64,000 nt of DNA, from NCBI GenBank assembly GCA_963924555.1, contig OZ004592.1:434001-498000 (forward strand). Reading direction: 5' to 3'. Positions 1 through 12,800 of the stretch are shown here, in pieces. The notes below the pieces were generated by a model. The model was not told the origin of the DNA, did not search any database, and was given only the letters and a program-made list of their open reading frames with translations. Within the stretch, counting starts at the first letter, position 1; each line of letters begins with the position of its first letter. The position numbers were made by a program, and so were the translations under genes. Source of the stretch: Crambe crambe (taxonomy: Eukaryota; Porifera; Demospongiae; Poecilosclerida; Crambeidae).

Positions 1-3000
1 AGTTAGGGACTCCTTCGTCACTCGACTTGCCCACTACTCGGAAACTCATCGACTTTCTACTGGTGGGCAGGAAGGAGGAAATCTCACTGAATAAAGAGAG
101 AAAGAGAAGTCAAATCATAACAAGACGACTATGAAAGCTTTGAAAACCTCCATAATATACCTTCTCTGTAACCTTTTCCAGTGCTTCATATTTGGTCTCC
201 ACTCCTTCTTGCCCAACAGCCTGTCCTTCGCTTGGTACATCCTCTCTTGATACTCCCGGACAGCTCCTCGGTACTGGGCATACGTCTTGGGCAGATTTGA
301 AATATTTCTCACTCCTCCCCCTGCTCTCCTGGCCCCTCCCCCTGCAGGAGGTGGAGTCGCCTCTGGTACGATGGTGTCCATTTCTGCCTCCCAGTCCTCA
401 TTTTCAGGGGAGATTTCATGGTCGCTAGGGGGAGCAGACTCAGGCTTATACTCCAAGTCATCAAAATCCTAAGCATAACCAGATGGAGGAAGGAAGTGGA
501 AATCATAAGGAGGACAGCTCCTTAATTAACTATTCTCAACTAGTCCCACCCCTTACCAGAGTCATTATGAGGATAACCCCTTACCAGAGTCATTATGAGG
601 ACAGCCCCTTAATTAATTAACTATTCTCAACTAGTCCCACCCCTTACCAGAGTCATTATGAGGACAGCCCCTTAATCAATTAACTATTCTCAACTAGTCC
701 CACCCCTTACCAGAGTCATTATGAGGACAACCCCTTACCAGAATCATTATGAGGACAGCCCCTTAATTTTTGACTTAATCAACTATTCTATACCCCTTAC
801 CAGAGTCTCCACCTCCCGATCAGGGTGTTTGGAGACACAATGGTTTTCAAATCTTTTCCTACCACTGAGGACTTTCTGGCAAAAGGGGCACTTGTACTTG
901 AGGAGTGCCCCGCCACTTCCTCCACCCTGATGGCGTTGCAGGTGGTAACGAACCCCAGCCATGCTCCGAAACACTCGCTCACATCCCTACACACAAATCC
1001 ATTCAATCATGGCATTTCCACTAAATTTTTACATGACTGCTATGAGTCAATCTAGGCATCATGTTGAATGCCTAGATTCACATTCGAGTGTTATTGGTCT
1101 CATTAAAAATTTTTTTGGAAATTTTCCAAGTCTATAGACTTGGTATTCAGAATGGCTGAAATTTCTTTTGTGATGGATTTAGGTTTTAATAGTCAAAAGT
1201 GAATCTAGGCATTATTCCGAATGGTTAGATTCACATACAGTGAATCTAGGCATCATTCCGAATGGTTAGATTCACATTTGAGTGCTACAGTCAGCAGTGG
1301 CATCATGCATACATACATACATACATACATACAGACATACCTCATAAGGACAGTTGACCTCCCCCTGAGAGTTCATCTTGGACCTAAGCTCAGAGAGTTG
1401 CACTTTGTATGCCCCTCCCTTTGACACTTCCTCTTCCATCGCACTCACCAGAACGACCGACCCCTTCTCCTCCTTACCAGATGGCCTCTCCTTCTGAGTA
1501 ATCTCTGAAAGTCTCTGATTGGCCTGAGCAGCTGCTCTACGGGAGGGAAGTGGTTTGGAAGAATCCAATGTTTCAAAGTAATCAACACGGATTTCCTTCT
1601 CTTGAGGAGGAGAGGGCGAGTGTGTCCTGTGAAGGGTCTTAACGTGGTAGTTCAGACCTGCCAATGACTTGTAGATCTTGCCACACTCAGGACAGACGAA
1701 CTCTTCACGTTCCTAAAGTAAAAAGGGGAAAAAAGGGTTCACCTGGTAAAGGGTTGATTCAAAAAGGGGAGGGGCAAAGCTTATAATGGGGCAGAGCAAA
1801 GAGGGAGAGGGGAGGGTTGGTCATACCTTTCCACACTGTTTCCAGTGGTACTTCATGGCATTCAGGCCTTTTGCCCTGTGAGTCTTGCAGATGTGACAGG
1901 TCACATGACCCTGTTTCTTGAACAACCGTCGCCATTCATCGCAGCATTCCTCAAAACTAGCATCCTCCTTCAGAAGTAAAACACATTATATGATAACAGC
2001 AAAACCTCCCCCAAATAAAACACTTCCAATCTTGGATGTCAATTGAATATCAAAGCACTATTCTATTTAGTGCTCACCGGGAGAGCTGGGTGGTGCTTAG
2101 TTGCCATGTGTGAAGATAGACCTCCCTTGGTGGTGTACATCATATCACAGAGTGTGCAGGGGAATCCCCCACCTCCTCTATTCTTTCTTTTTGTATGCCC
2201 ACTTGGAGCGGGACCTCTGGTTTCCATGGATATTGAGACCTGGGAACTTGAGCTTGTGGTGTCCTTAGGAGTGGCACTGTTGCTGCTTTGCTTTTTCTGC
2301 CCACACCCCTTCCTTACAGGTGGTGATGGAGTTAAATTTGGCAGCTGCTCACTGCAGATCTTCTTTGGAGGTGAAGGAGAACTAATCTCCTTTTCTTTCC
2401 CTTTTCTCATCCGTTGTTTCCCTTTACTCCTCGTCCCTTGTCCCTTCTCCAAAGGAAGACGTTTCCCCAGCTCCATATTGTGATGTGCCACACCCATTTT
2501 CTTCGCCTCCTTGCTGTTGTCCCCTCCGTTGGAGTTGTTATTAGAGTTATTAGCTAACCCAGTGCTGCTGGTCACATGACCAGGTAGGTGTGTCTTAACA
2601 CCAAAAGGAAGAACTTCACTTGTATGTGATTGAGGATTGCCTTTCTCTATCATCTTAGTTCGTTTTGAAATTCTTGTTCTTCTCCCATTGGACCGAGTGT
2701 CTGTACTGCTTTGAGTCTCAGCTTGCTCCATCTTCTCCTTGTGGAAATAAGCCTCCAGTTTTTCTGACATTTTTACTTCAACCGATGACATTGGTGAAGA
2801 CGACACTCCACGATCACATGACCCAACACCACTAGTGTCTGTCCTATCCTGTCCTTTGACCTTCTCTTCATCACCTGATTCATCACTCCCCTGTTGTCCT
2901 CCCCCGCCCCCAGCCCCTCCCCTTCCTCTACTGGCCGTGGGGACAAGACCATCCAACTGCTCAATAGCCACCACTCTCTGCCGGACCTTTTTAAACTTCT

Positions 3001-6000
3001 CTCTCAGTTCCTCTTTCCCCTCAGAGTCACTCTGGTGAATACAGGGGGAAAACCCGTCCAATTGAGCAACATAATGAAAACCGCCAACTTCATTTCCCTG
3101 GACATATGCAGTGGCCCCTCCCACTTGAGGGGGAACAATGACGCTCACTTTCTTGGTGTTATCATTGAGTTCCTCCACAGACCTTGGCTGGATCACTTGA
3201 TAGAGTTGACCATCCTTGTTGATGTAGGTGGGTTGTTCTTGCTGAGTCGTGGCCCCCTGGAGGTATATCACACCTCCCTGGGGCATTGTGGAATAAGCTA
3301 GCGGAGAGGTACCGGCCTGTGCCGTGGGAAGAATCTGGAGAGGAGTCACGAAATTTGCTGGGATGGTAGAACTCCCAGACGACAGGATGAGTGGCTGGTA
3401 CTGCTGCTGTTGCTGTGGAGTGGACCCCTGCTGCCCTTGCTGAGTCAGCAATATTCCCTGATTAGTGGAAGGGGACTGTGATTGAGATTGAAACTCGTAC
3501 TGAGTCAATTTGATCCCTTTCATTGCTGAGGACCCTGTGTTTTTGGCACCCCGGGCCGATGATGGGGTTCTCTGGGCAGTCTTATTGGAGCCGATGTGAA
3601 CAGTGTGAGCCGTTTTCTTAGTCTGGGCATTCACAGTCAGTGATTGGTCCTTCCGAGGACGTCCTGGTCTCCTCTTCACTGGGGGAGGAGGATCTGAAGT
3701 CACGGGACTAGCAGCCGATACAGCCACATACGAGGGTACAGGGGTCAGCACAGCAGGTGCTTGGGTCTTGGTGGTGATGGCATAGGAAGAGGTGGAGTTA
3801 GTATTTCCACCATCACTAGACGGGAGAACAATCTGAGGATGATAGACTTTTGTGGATGATTGCAGAGGAATAGTCTTTAATGTTGATACTTCTTGAGTTG
3901 TCGTTTCTTCTTTGTTTTTCACTAGAGGAGGAGGCTGACGTTTTGGAGGTTGTGGCTGAGGTGGTGACCTGGTGGTTGTAGCAGCTCCCCTGGGCATGAT
4001 CAGACCTGGAGGGGGCTGGATGTGAGTGGTCACGGAACCCATACTCCCCTCAGTCTCCATGTTGTCTCCACCCCCACCACCAGAAAGAGAGTCCAAGTCT
4101 CGACTTGCCTTTATCAGTCTGGGGACCTCACCTTTGACCTGCAGTTGAGGATCTTCTGATTTTGGGAGGAGAGGGGGTGGGGTTGTTTGTATGCTGGAGG
4201 GAAAGGACCCATACTCCACAACTTCTGCCGCCATATTTTCCACATGAGAGGTAACACTCTTGGGCAAGACGCCAGATTTTACAGCTGCACTACTCCGTCC
4301 ACGTCTCCCACGACCACGTCCACCTTCCCCAGAACCCCTATCAGTGCCCCGTCCAGCGGCAGGCTTGTTTGCTCCTCGCTTCCTGTGATAAGGGACAGTG
4401 TATTCCTCATCAGAATCAGATGCACTACTATAACTGATGTAGCCGTCAAACTGCCCCTCGTCGGTTAAGACCACACCTCTTCCCCCCATCGCTCCCACGT
4501 CACTGTCGTCAGGCATGAAATCCTCTTCGCTGGACGAGTCCGAATACATCCTCTGCCACTGTAGGGCCTCCTCCCCCAGAGTAATAATGGCAGAGGCTGC
4601 AGGATCGATGTCTGTGGGGATATTATCAGCAATGACGTATTCGCTGGTGAAGATACTGCTCGGGCACAACTGGGGACCAAGTTTGGGCTCAGGGAGAAAT
4701 GTAATGTTCTTGAGAGAATAAGATAAAATTAAACGATTGGGGAAGTCAAAATTACACATAATTTGACGTAAGACATACCATGATATTTTGCAAGATTTCA
4801 TCAGCTGTGCGTCGGGGGTAAATACACTTCCGTAGCCTGAGGCAAATCAGACCACATTCCATTGAATCCTCCATTTAATCAAGGGAGGAGGAACAGACTC
4901 ACCTTCTGCGTGACCTTCCATTGTACCACTCCTTCTTGCTGCTGCTGGTGGAGACTTTCCTTCCACTTCCTTGACTCCGCCTTCTCCAAGTCTCATCCAA
5001 TTTCACTTTCTTTCTACCTCCTCCTGAACTCAGGAACGGAAACCCGTCAGCCCCGGCCTCACCATCAGGGACGATAGTGCCCTGGAAACCACCCTCCTTG
5101 GAAGGCTGCATGTCAACAAGCTGCAAGAGAAGATGAAACAAGAAATATTGAAGGAAACAGAAAGAAAAATATTGCATTCTGAAATTCAGCTCTTAAAGAT
5201 GCAAGTTCGTGGAGGTACGAGTTGGACAGGGTCCCACTTACCATGTGTGTCTTTTTGAGATGCCAGACGAGTCCAGTCCTGCATTGAAACTTCTTGCCAC
5301 ACACCTCACAGTTGAACTCGGGAGGGTTGGCCTTCATGCAGCGAACATAATGATACTTCATCCCATTGACGGTGGTGCATTTAAACTCACACTCCTACAC
5401 ACATTAACACATCATCATCACATGTCTCATGCCATTGACAGTGGTGCATTTAAACTCACACTCCTACACATATTAACACATCATCATCACATGTCTCATG
5501 CCATGTACAGGCTGAAATACCATCTCAGGCTGAAACACTCTTTTGCAGGAAAACCTTAATGACTTGATGCTAAAGAAGCTACAAGAGAGTTCTTCCTTGA
5601 GAAGCTACAATTCACCATCAACTCACCCCATAGTTTGGACACTTGATGATCTTATTGTCCTTCATCTCTTGCCTCCAGTTAGGCAGAAACGACTTGTACT
5701 CATCCTGCATTGATTCAGAAAGACAAAGAAAGTGTCTTAAAGTGTCTGAAGTGGTGCTATTTTAATTGGCCAGGGCAGGCTAATGACACTATGTGGTAGA
5801 GAGTGTTATGTTTATGGCTTTTTATCAATGAAACATCAACACAGCTTGCTATTGTCTGTGGTAAGGCACACACTGGACACTGCATCTGTCATTGTGTATG
5901 CATAAGCCTGCTGCTGGATTACGTAATGAGTGTGCTCTTATTAGGAACTATACTCTCTGCCTGCCATACATGCACTCATCAGATGTAGCACTACAAATTC

Positions 6001-7350
6001 CTGCACGATTGAATTTCAAAGCAGCTCTTTTGATCAGGTCCTTGTTTTGTCTCTGCTTCATGCCAAAGAAGACTTACTCACTCACTCATATGCTCACTCA
6101 CTGGATATTCTATTGAGGGAATGTTGACATATTTGCCTCCTTTCTTCCCCCTGTCCCCTCCTCCTCCTTCCTCTTTTCCAACCACACCCCCTACCACCCC
6201 CTCCATTTCTTCTTCCTCTTCTATTCCTCCTCCATGATCAGGTTTTCCTGCTTTAGTACCAGGAGAAGTGTGTGTCGACTTCTTGGAAGGCTTTGCAGGC
6301 CGCTGTGCCATGCTAGTACCAGATTTAGCCCCTGGCACCTCTACCTTTGTGTCCAACTTTGGTTCCACATCAATTTCAGCACTTGATTCAAATTTTGGTT
6401 CCAAGTTTGTTTCAATTTTCGTTATCTCCACTTTTGGTTCCGGTTTTTGCTTCTGTTGAGGAGTAGATGTTTTGGCAGATTTATTTGAAGTAGGTGTGGC
6501 TTTGGGTGGAGTTTTGTGAATAGCCTGTTTTAGAGGAGGAGGGTTATTAGCAATGAGGATAGCACTCATGGTAGAGAGAGCAGCTGTTCTCTGAGGCCTG
6601 CTAGGAGCATCCATCTATGAAATATTTCCATGGAGATTGAGGATCAAGGTATCAAAGTTACAACAACAACAACAACAACAACAACGACAACATCATCATC
6701 ATGGGAGATGTGGGCATGTGGTGGCCATGCAAATACTGCACCCTTTCTGAAGACAAATGTTGGACAGTTATTTCACACTGTGAAATAAAAACTTTGTGTA
6801 CAATAAATGGTTCCATTAAGATATCAAATATCTCTTCTCTTGCATAACAATATCATGCTCCATATTCAGAATGCAGTAATTCAATTCGATGGAATTTGCT
6901 TACTTCTTATCAAATTAACAACTCCTTCACTAGTGCTGAGACACCATAAACAGTCTTATTTGATTGTCTTAGCATGACACACCCCCAATAAAGCAAAGGT
7001 TAATTGAATTGGGCTCATATCCAAATGAGTATCCATACTCAGTAATCTCAGCATAGTGATTGCCCATGCTCAGTATACTAAGTATCCATATCCATGTAAT
7101 CTACTACATGTCAGCTACTATTCCTCGTGGTCAACCAGCTGACCTCCGGTACTTCCTTTCTCACCTTGATGTCCTCCACAGGGTCAGCTCCATGGTTGCT
7201 AGCCATGTGATAGTTGAGACCTGTCCTGCTCTCATACTGCCTGGAGCACTGGGAGCACTTGAAGAGAGGGGACTTCCCTGTGCAGCGAAGATAATGGTAC
7301 TGCATCCCCCCAACACTCCCACACTTAAACTGACAACGCTGAGAGAGAGA

Positions 7351-7381
<31 letters not shown>

Positions 7382-8089
7382 TGAGAGAGAGAGAGAGAGA
7401 TCTTCCATGAATTGCAGAATACAAAGATAACTCCTTCTATTCACAGGCACCTACAGACTAAAGGCCACCACCATCTACTTGACTCTGAATGACAACTTTC
7501 ATCTATGCCAATTCACACCAAGATAAAAGCTTCTACACAGCTGAAACAATAGCTTTTTGCATTGATGGACTAGAAGAATGAAAAAATCTTGGGAAGTGTG
7601 TGAATCTGTGTTCAAGATGGTTTATTCTAATAACTATTCTTCACTTTCACTACACACAAAAAAAATTAGCCTGAGGATACCATGGAAACACATAGTCACA
7701 TGATCACATAGTACACTAATCTATGTACCTCATAATTGGGACACTTGAGCAAAAGTTTCTTTGTTTTCTTCAGAGCATTCTTCCATTGAAGCTTCAGTTC
7801 AGAGAATCTTTCCTGAGGTGAGGCAGAGAGAGAAAGGGTTAATTAACACAGAAGAGTAGATAATTAGTTGAGGGGTGATGGATTGGTCGATAATTAGAGG
7901 GTTCATGAGGAGAATGGGAAAGGTGATAATTATGGAGAGAAGGAGGAAGAAGATCAATAGATAAGACAAGAGATACTAACTTTTATCACATAATGTGATC
8001 TGAGGGAGTAACTCTCTCTCTCTCTCTCTCTTCTCACCTCAAACTCTTGTGAAAGTTCCCCACTTGTGCTTGTGTCAGAATCAGACATG
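1..8089 (-). CDS. ZNF512/ZNF512B-like multi-zinc-finger protein (3' end off the left edge)
   Basis: Probably a nuclear DNA-binding zinc finger protein of the ZNF512/ZNF512B type. Exons on the minus strand are about 8089-8040, 7811-7730, 7340-7166, 6613-6104, 5706-5629, 5395-5243, 5121-4903, 4849-4790, 4713-2080, 1969-1828, 1713-1343, 985-804, 467-173 and 86-1. The start ATG opens MSDSDTSTSGEL. The fingers come in pairs: an atypical C2HC unit (pattern CxFKC..GMxYHYxRC) followed by a C2H2 unit (for example C-x2-C..GLNYH-x4-H). There are four such pairs plus a single finger at the end of the long exon. That long exon is Ser/Pro/Gln-rich and contains an AT-hook-like core (RRPGRPRK). The protein is at least about 1,680 residues, longer than vertebrate relatives as I know them. 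If the donor at 172 is used, reading stays open to base 1. If it is not, a stop falls at 115-117. Family placement is by finger architecture; the exact ortholog is not certain. Confidence 0.72.
520..795. repeat. Minisatellite in an intron of the zinc finger gene
   Basis: Three to four imperfect head-to-tail copies of a unit ending in CCCCTTACCAGAGTCATTAT are visible. Some copies carry a longer insert that starts with TTAATTAACTATTCTCAAC. The block lies between the last two C-terminal coding exons that are fully inside the window. Confidence 0.8.
1030..1290. mobile_element. Palindromic MITE-like repeat, related to 34,410-34,800
   Basis: The stretch contains several copies of a near-palindrome beginning GTGAATCTA and ending TAGATTCAC, separated by an A/T-rich core with TCTATAGACTTGG. 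The same blocks occur in reverse orientation near 34.4-34.8 kb. It encodes nothing and lies in an intron of the zinc finger gene. It is probably a non-autonomous DNA transposon remnant. Confidence 0.6.
1300..1342. repeat. (ATAC)n microsatellite
   Basis: A run of ATAC tetramers lies next to the exon edge at 1343. A second run of the same kind is at about 31,901-31,937. Confidence 0.9.
5360..5508. repeat. Tandem duplication of an exon's acceptor end inside the intron
   Basis: About 70 bp covering the first roughly 35 coding bases of the exon at 5395-5243, its acceptor site and adjoining intron is repeated immediately upstream. The second copy differs at only a few bases. It leaves a decoy splice acceptor followed by a short exon fragment. 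Confidence 0.8.
7341..7402. repeat. (GA)n microsatellite next to a splice acceptor
   Basis: On the minus strand this is an interrupted CT tract directly in front of the exon at 7340-7166, so it forms that exon's polypyrimidine tract. Confidence 0.9.
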
Positions 8090-9060
8090 CCGTGTTGAAC
8101 TCGACTGGAGCAACTTCTTCAAAGGTAATGAGTTCACAAGCAAGAATCTAATCCCACCAGGCAGCAGTACAATGGGTTATAATAGAGCATAGGCTGATGA
8201 TGGAGGTCAATTGAAGAGTTAGTGTAAATCGATCGCTTGGTCTGCCCATACAGAAGTGATACACATGAGCATAAAAAAGATTTTTTACCTCCACTAATGG
8301 TGGGCCTTAATTTAAAACATCAAATAATATTAAGAAGCTGTGCACTGCAACACTTGTTAGTGCTCGTTTGAGAGTTTCATTTTGCTATCACACATCCTTC
8401 ATCACTCACTCAAATATCCCTTCAAAGAAGCCTTGACTTATGATAGAATTGCCACACCCTAGATTTTCATTCCTTGTCAAAAAATTTTTTTTTGTAATTT
8501 GAACACACCAAACAACCTTAAAACTCAACCACAAACTAGTTGCATTTTTGATAGGTGTGTAAGTACTTCAATGAAGATGATTGAACTTGATACCCACTTA
8601 ACTGCCTGAGGGAGGAAGAAGCTAACCAGAAGGATACAAAAATTCTTGAAAATTTTTTCTTATTGTTAGCATTAAGTTTAAGCTTGATATAACGGTAGTC
8701 TAAGGGAACACTTCAAAACTCACCTCATAGTCTTTAACTTTATGATTCGCACGATCGCTTACTGAATGTATAAACAGGAAACTAATGAGTAGAATACAGA
8801 TATTTTACTGGGCGTATACGAAAGTCGGCACTTTGATGTTTTGCTTTATCGACCGCAAAATAATAAGTGAAGAAGAGTCGTTGAATCGTGGAAGAAACGA
8901 TTTCCTCAAACCAGTAAACTTGTTAATATGTCAAGAAAGACATTGAAACAACTGAAAAAATGTGTTACTAAAAGAACATTAGAGCCAGAATGCTAAAAAG
9001 AGTTATGCTCACATATACCTGACATTCTAACATTGATGATACTTTCCAATTGGGGACTCA
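8090..9060. promoter_or_regulatory. Divergent intergenic region between zinc finger and GNAT genes
   Basis: No protein-coding gene is visible. Two genes start outward from this A/T-rich stretch. A good splice donor (GAG followed by GTGAGT) sits at about 8724 on the minus strand, so an untranslated first exon of the zinc finger gene may lie near 8,725-8,770. No clear TATA box was recognised. Confidence 0.45.
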
Positions 9061-9658
9061 ATGGCGGATGAAGAGATTTTGTTCTGGCACTGCGGGTACA
9101 GTGTCAGGCCCTGGAAGCCTGTGGACAGAGCAGCTGCTGCAGAGGTAGTGAGACAATGCCTGGAGGCGTACGGTCTCGAGTTCGAGCCTGAAGGAGCAGA
9201 CCTGGACTCAGTGAAGGTGGAAGAACACTACATGAAAGATGGAAGAGGTGAATTCTGGGTGGCGATTGATGGAAGTTCTGGGAAGCTGATAGGCACTGCG
9301 GGATATTATGAACTAGAGAATGGGGAAATACAGGTGGATAGTGATGGAAAGTTGATAAGGAGCGTGGAGATCCGTAAAATGTATCTCCTACCAGAAGCCA
9401 GAGGGAAGAAGCTAGGGCGAGAACTGTTGCAGGTATATATGAGGGCTGGACTGAACTGTATTACCCTTATCATCCTCCTTACAGAGATTAGAAAGAGCAA
9501 TAGCAGCTAAGGGATATCAGAGGATCATCGTAGAGACCGCCACTGTTCTCTTTGAGGCATGTCAGTTGTACCACTCCGCAGGGTATCAGCCCATTGAAGG
9601 GGTGGAGACCGAACGGTGTGATCGCAGGTTATACAAGAATATTGCAAACAGATTATGA
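9061..9658 (+). CDS. GNAT-family N-acetyltransferase (small, two exons)
   Basis: A small acetyl-CoA-dependent N-acetyltransferase of unknown substrate, about 181 residues. Exon 1 is 9061-9432 and exon 2 is 9485-9658, with a 52-base GT-AG intron. The start is the ATG of MADEEILFW. The central part carries a typical GNAT beta4/beta5 and motif A: IGTAGYYEL, then IRKMYLLPEARGKKLGRELL, where R-G-K-K-L-G is the acetyl-CoA pyrophosphate-binding loop. Exon 2 supplies the late strands and helices (TATVLFEACQLYHSAGYQPI), including the common LY-x-xxGY/F element. Read without splicing, the protein would end inside the intron and lose the last motifs. It faces the zinc finger gene head to head and the DIDO1 gene tail to tail. 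Confidence 0.85.
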
Positions 9659-9871
9659 TACTTATTTACGAACACAAACAAAGTTTTGTAATTACTGTAT
9701 AATATTATGTAGTATTCATGAATGCATGCATGAACAAGTTTTTAATGGAGAAAATTAATAATGATAATGTCAGTCTGCATGATATCAAAGAGTGCTGAAA
9801 CAAATGTATGAAAAGATGAAATATGTCAGCAGAAATAATTTTAAGAAAGGTTTGAGGTCTTCATCATTGTA

Positions 9872-12800
9872 TTAATCCCTGTACCATTCTGCCGGGAACC
9901 TCCTCCCTCCCCTTCCATAGCGATACTTCTCCCCTCTACGATCCATGTTCCTGTCCCGATCCCCATAACCACCCCCTCTCTCCCTGTCTCCTCTGTGATG
10001 TGCACGGTGCCCATGGAAACGAGGGTCATGTGGGTACCGATCCTGCTCTTGTTTGTATTCCCAATTATCCTGCTGAGGGTACTGGCCTCCATATTGTCTC
10101 TGTTGTGAGGGATAATTATTGTAATAAGTTTGAGGGGGTCCTTGCTGCTGTTGAGGGGGATAGACTTGCCCCCTGTCATTTATATTATAATTGTCATGGT
10201 ATTGTTGTTGCTGGTAAGGGGTTTCCTGAGGCCGAGGCTGTTGTCCTGGTTGCTGCTGCTGGGGATAAGGTTGGAAATCAGGGGGTGGGGTATTAGCAAA
10301 ACGCTCTCTGTCTTTGTTCCATTCTGGTGGATTTGCATTCCCATGCTGTTGGGGAAGTCCCTGATGATATTGTTCACCAGTATGAGGGGGTGGAGCCTGA
10401 TTGCCACTGGTTTGAATCTGCTGGGGAAAAGGAGGTCCTCCAGCAACTCTTGGTAACCTCTTGGGAGGACCAGCCTGAATCACATCTTCAGGAGGTGGAG
10501 TATTTGCTCCGTAATCTGGATGCTGAACAGTCCCTGAATCCCTGGATGTGTCACTCCCCTGAAGAGGAGGAAGAGGAGGAGGAGGCGGAGGGGGAGGAGT
10601 GGTAGAGTTGAAACTGGTGGAACTGGTTAGAATGGGAGGTTTGTTAGTAATGCTAGACACAGCTGATGCCAAATCCTTCAGCAGCTTTTCGTCTGAGAGT
10701 TGGGAGAGAATGTTGGAGAGATTATTTGTGGGAGGGAGAGTGGACGATGGAGCAGCTGAGGTGGTTCCAGTGCTATCGTCAGTCTTGGAATCAGCTTCTG
10801 CACTAGATTGAGCTTCAGGTCGAAGGGTGTCCAAGGGACGATGTTTTCCGTAGAAGGACACCTGAATGTTCTGGGTGGGAGTGGTTGAGCTCTCAGTACT
10901 AGACTGTGACTCCAATGAGACCTTCTCGTTCTTAGGCTGCTTTGTCTCGTTCTCGTCGTCACCTGAGAGTTGGTCCATTGCTCCACCCTCTCCTCCATCA
11001 TAGGCCAGTGGACTCTCCTGGTAATTATCGTCTTGGAACCCACTCAAACGAGGAGGGGTCTCCCCATTCACTCCCACCTCCACGGCCATACGGGGCCTCT
11101 TTGCAGCAGGCCCAGAGGAGTGGGTATCAGCGTCATCCATGGAGGCAGAGTAGTGTCTCTTGATGCAGATTTCAGCGGTTATCTTCTGAGTGGAGTGTGG
11201 AGGGGAGCGAGTGTTCAGACGTCCCCTGTGTACCTTGCTCCTCACAATCACTCCAAGTAACATATCCTTTCGCTCCACAGGAAGACCTGAAAAAATAAAA
11301 TTGGTAAATCACCCCTCAAGAAACCTGTGGCCACAGGGAAAATATCAATCTTCTGGTTACCTGGTCCATCTAGAGGAAGAAGCTGTGGGGGAATTGGAGC
11401 GTCTCCTTGGAGGGGAACCAGATACATGTCCTTCATACCAGGGAAGCAGCAGTTGATAACACCACACCGGTGCTTCTTCACCAGGTAGGTCAGCATCGAC
11501 ATGTAAGAATCAACCTCATCTCCAGTGACGGTAAAATTCAACACTACTATATCCTACAACACAATAGGAAGCCATTTAAATTAAATCTCATATCTTTTCG
11601 TATTGATTCATGAAGCAGCAAAAATTTTACCTGGCAAAATTTTTTTCACTGATTTACTTACTCTTGTGGTTGAGCTCCTGAGCTTATCTAGGTAGTCCCA
11701 GACTTGGACATACGCTATGCGCCCCATCACATGGAGGGTATCCGGCAGCAACTACAGAATGCATGATCATCCATGTCTATACATATGACCACACCTTACC
11801 TCATCAAGGTTGTCCATAGGTCCAGAGACAGGGCAAGCGCACGTGGAAAACTTGGCCAGACCACTCATGTTGACAAAGCCTTTCCAAATCACCTGATCTG
11901 CATGAAGTTTCAGACCCTTCTCTTTCTCCTCCTCCTCCTCTTCCTCCTCTGGAGACCTGAAAGGTAAAATAGACACACTGTCATCAATATTGATCTCCAT
12001 TTATCTTTACCCTGCAGTCTCAACATCCATGGCCTCTGCCTCTGGTTCAGGTGATTGAGGAGGTGTTGATGAGTCTTGTTGTGGGGAGGAAGGGGGAGGG
12101 GGAGAAAAGGAGGACTGCTTGCCGGAGGACTGCTTGCCGGAGGACTGCTTGCCAGTGCAGATATCACAGTATTGGTCGTACACATGGCTGCCATGCTGTG
12201 AAGTGGTATTCGACTGAGACAAGGAAGAAGAAGCAGAGCCACCTAATAGATCAAGAATTCCACCACCACCACCACCACCACTGGATTTGGAATCTGAGTG
12301 GGATTTGGAATGAGACTTGGGTTTGGAACTGGGCTCTGCTTTAGGAGAAGTGGCAGGCAGGTCGTTAGACTTGGTGTCAGTAGTGTCAGCCCCAGTAGTG
12401 TCAACCCCAGTAGGGTTCTTCTGAGTGACTTCCATTGTCTGTACAGATAAAATGTCAGCTTAAAAAGTAAGCTCATAAGCTTGCATGAATAATATCTGAC
12501 TTACATCAATCTTGCTGTCGTCAGCTACATCTATCTCCACTTCTCCCTTGTAGGTGAACTTGCGGATGACCTTGCCCAAGGTCCCAGCCTCCTCTTCCCT
12601 CACCTTGATCATGTCTAGATTCTGCAAAAAAAAAGAAGAAAAAAGTATCTACATATTATAGGTCACCCTAACTAAGTATAAGACTCATTCAATACACTCA
12701 CATACATACCTTCTTGATGGTTTTCTCTCTCCATTGTGCCAACTCATCAGAGGCCAACTTCTCTGTGGTCATCCTCACCAGTTCATGAGGAGTCACTTCA

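Noticed and set aside
2043-2483. Plus-strand 146-codon frame
   Set aside because: Lies opposite the long coding exon of the zinc finger gene, whose minus-strand frame ends in a clear C2H2 finger; the plus-strand frame has no motif or splice context.
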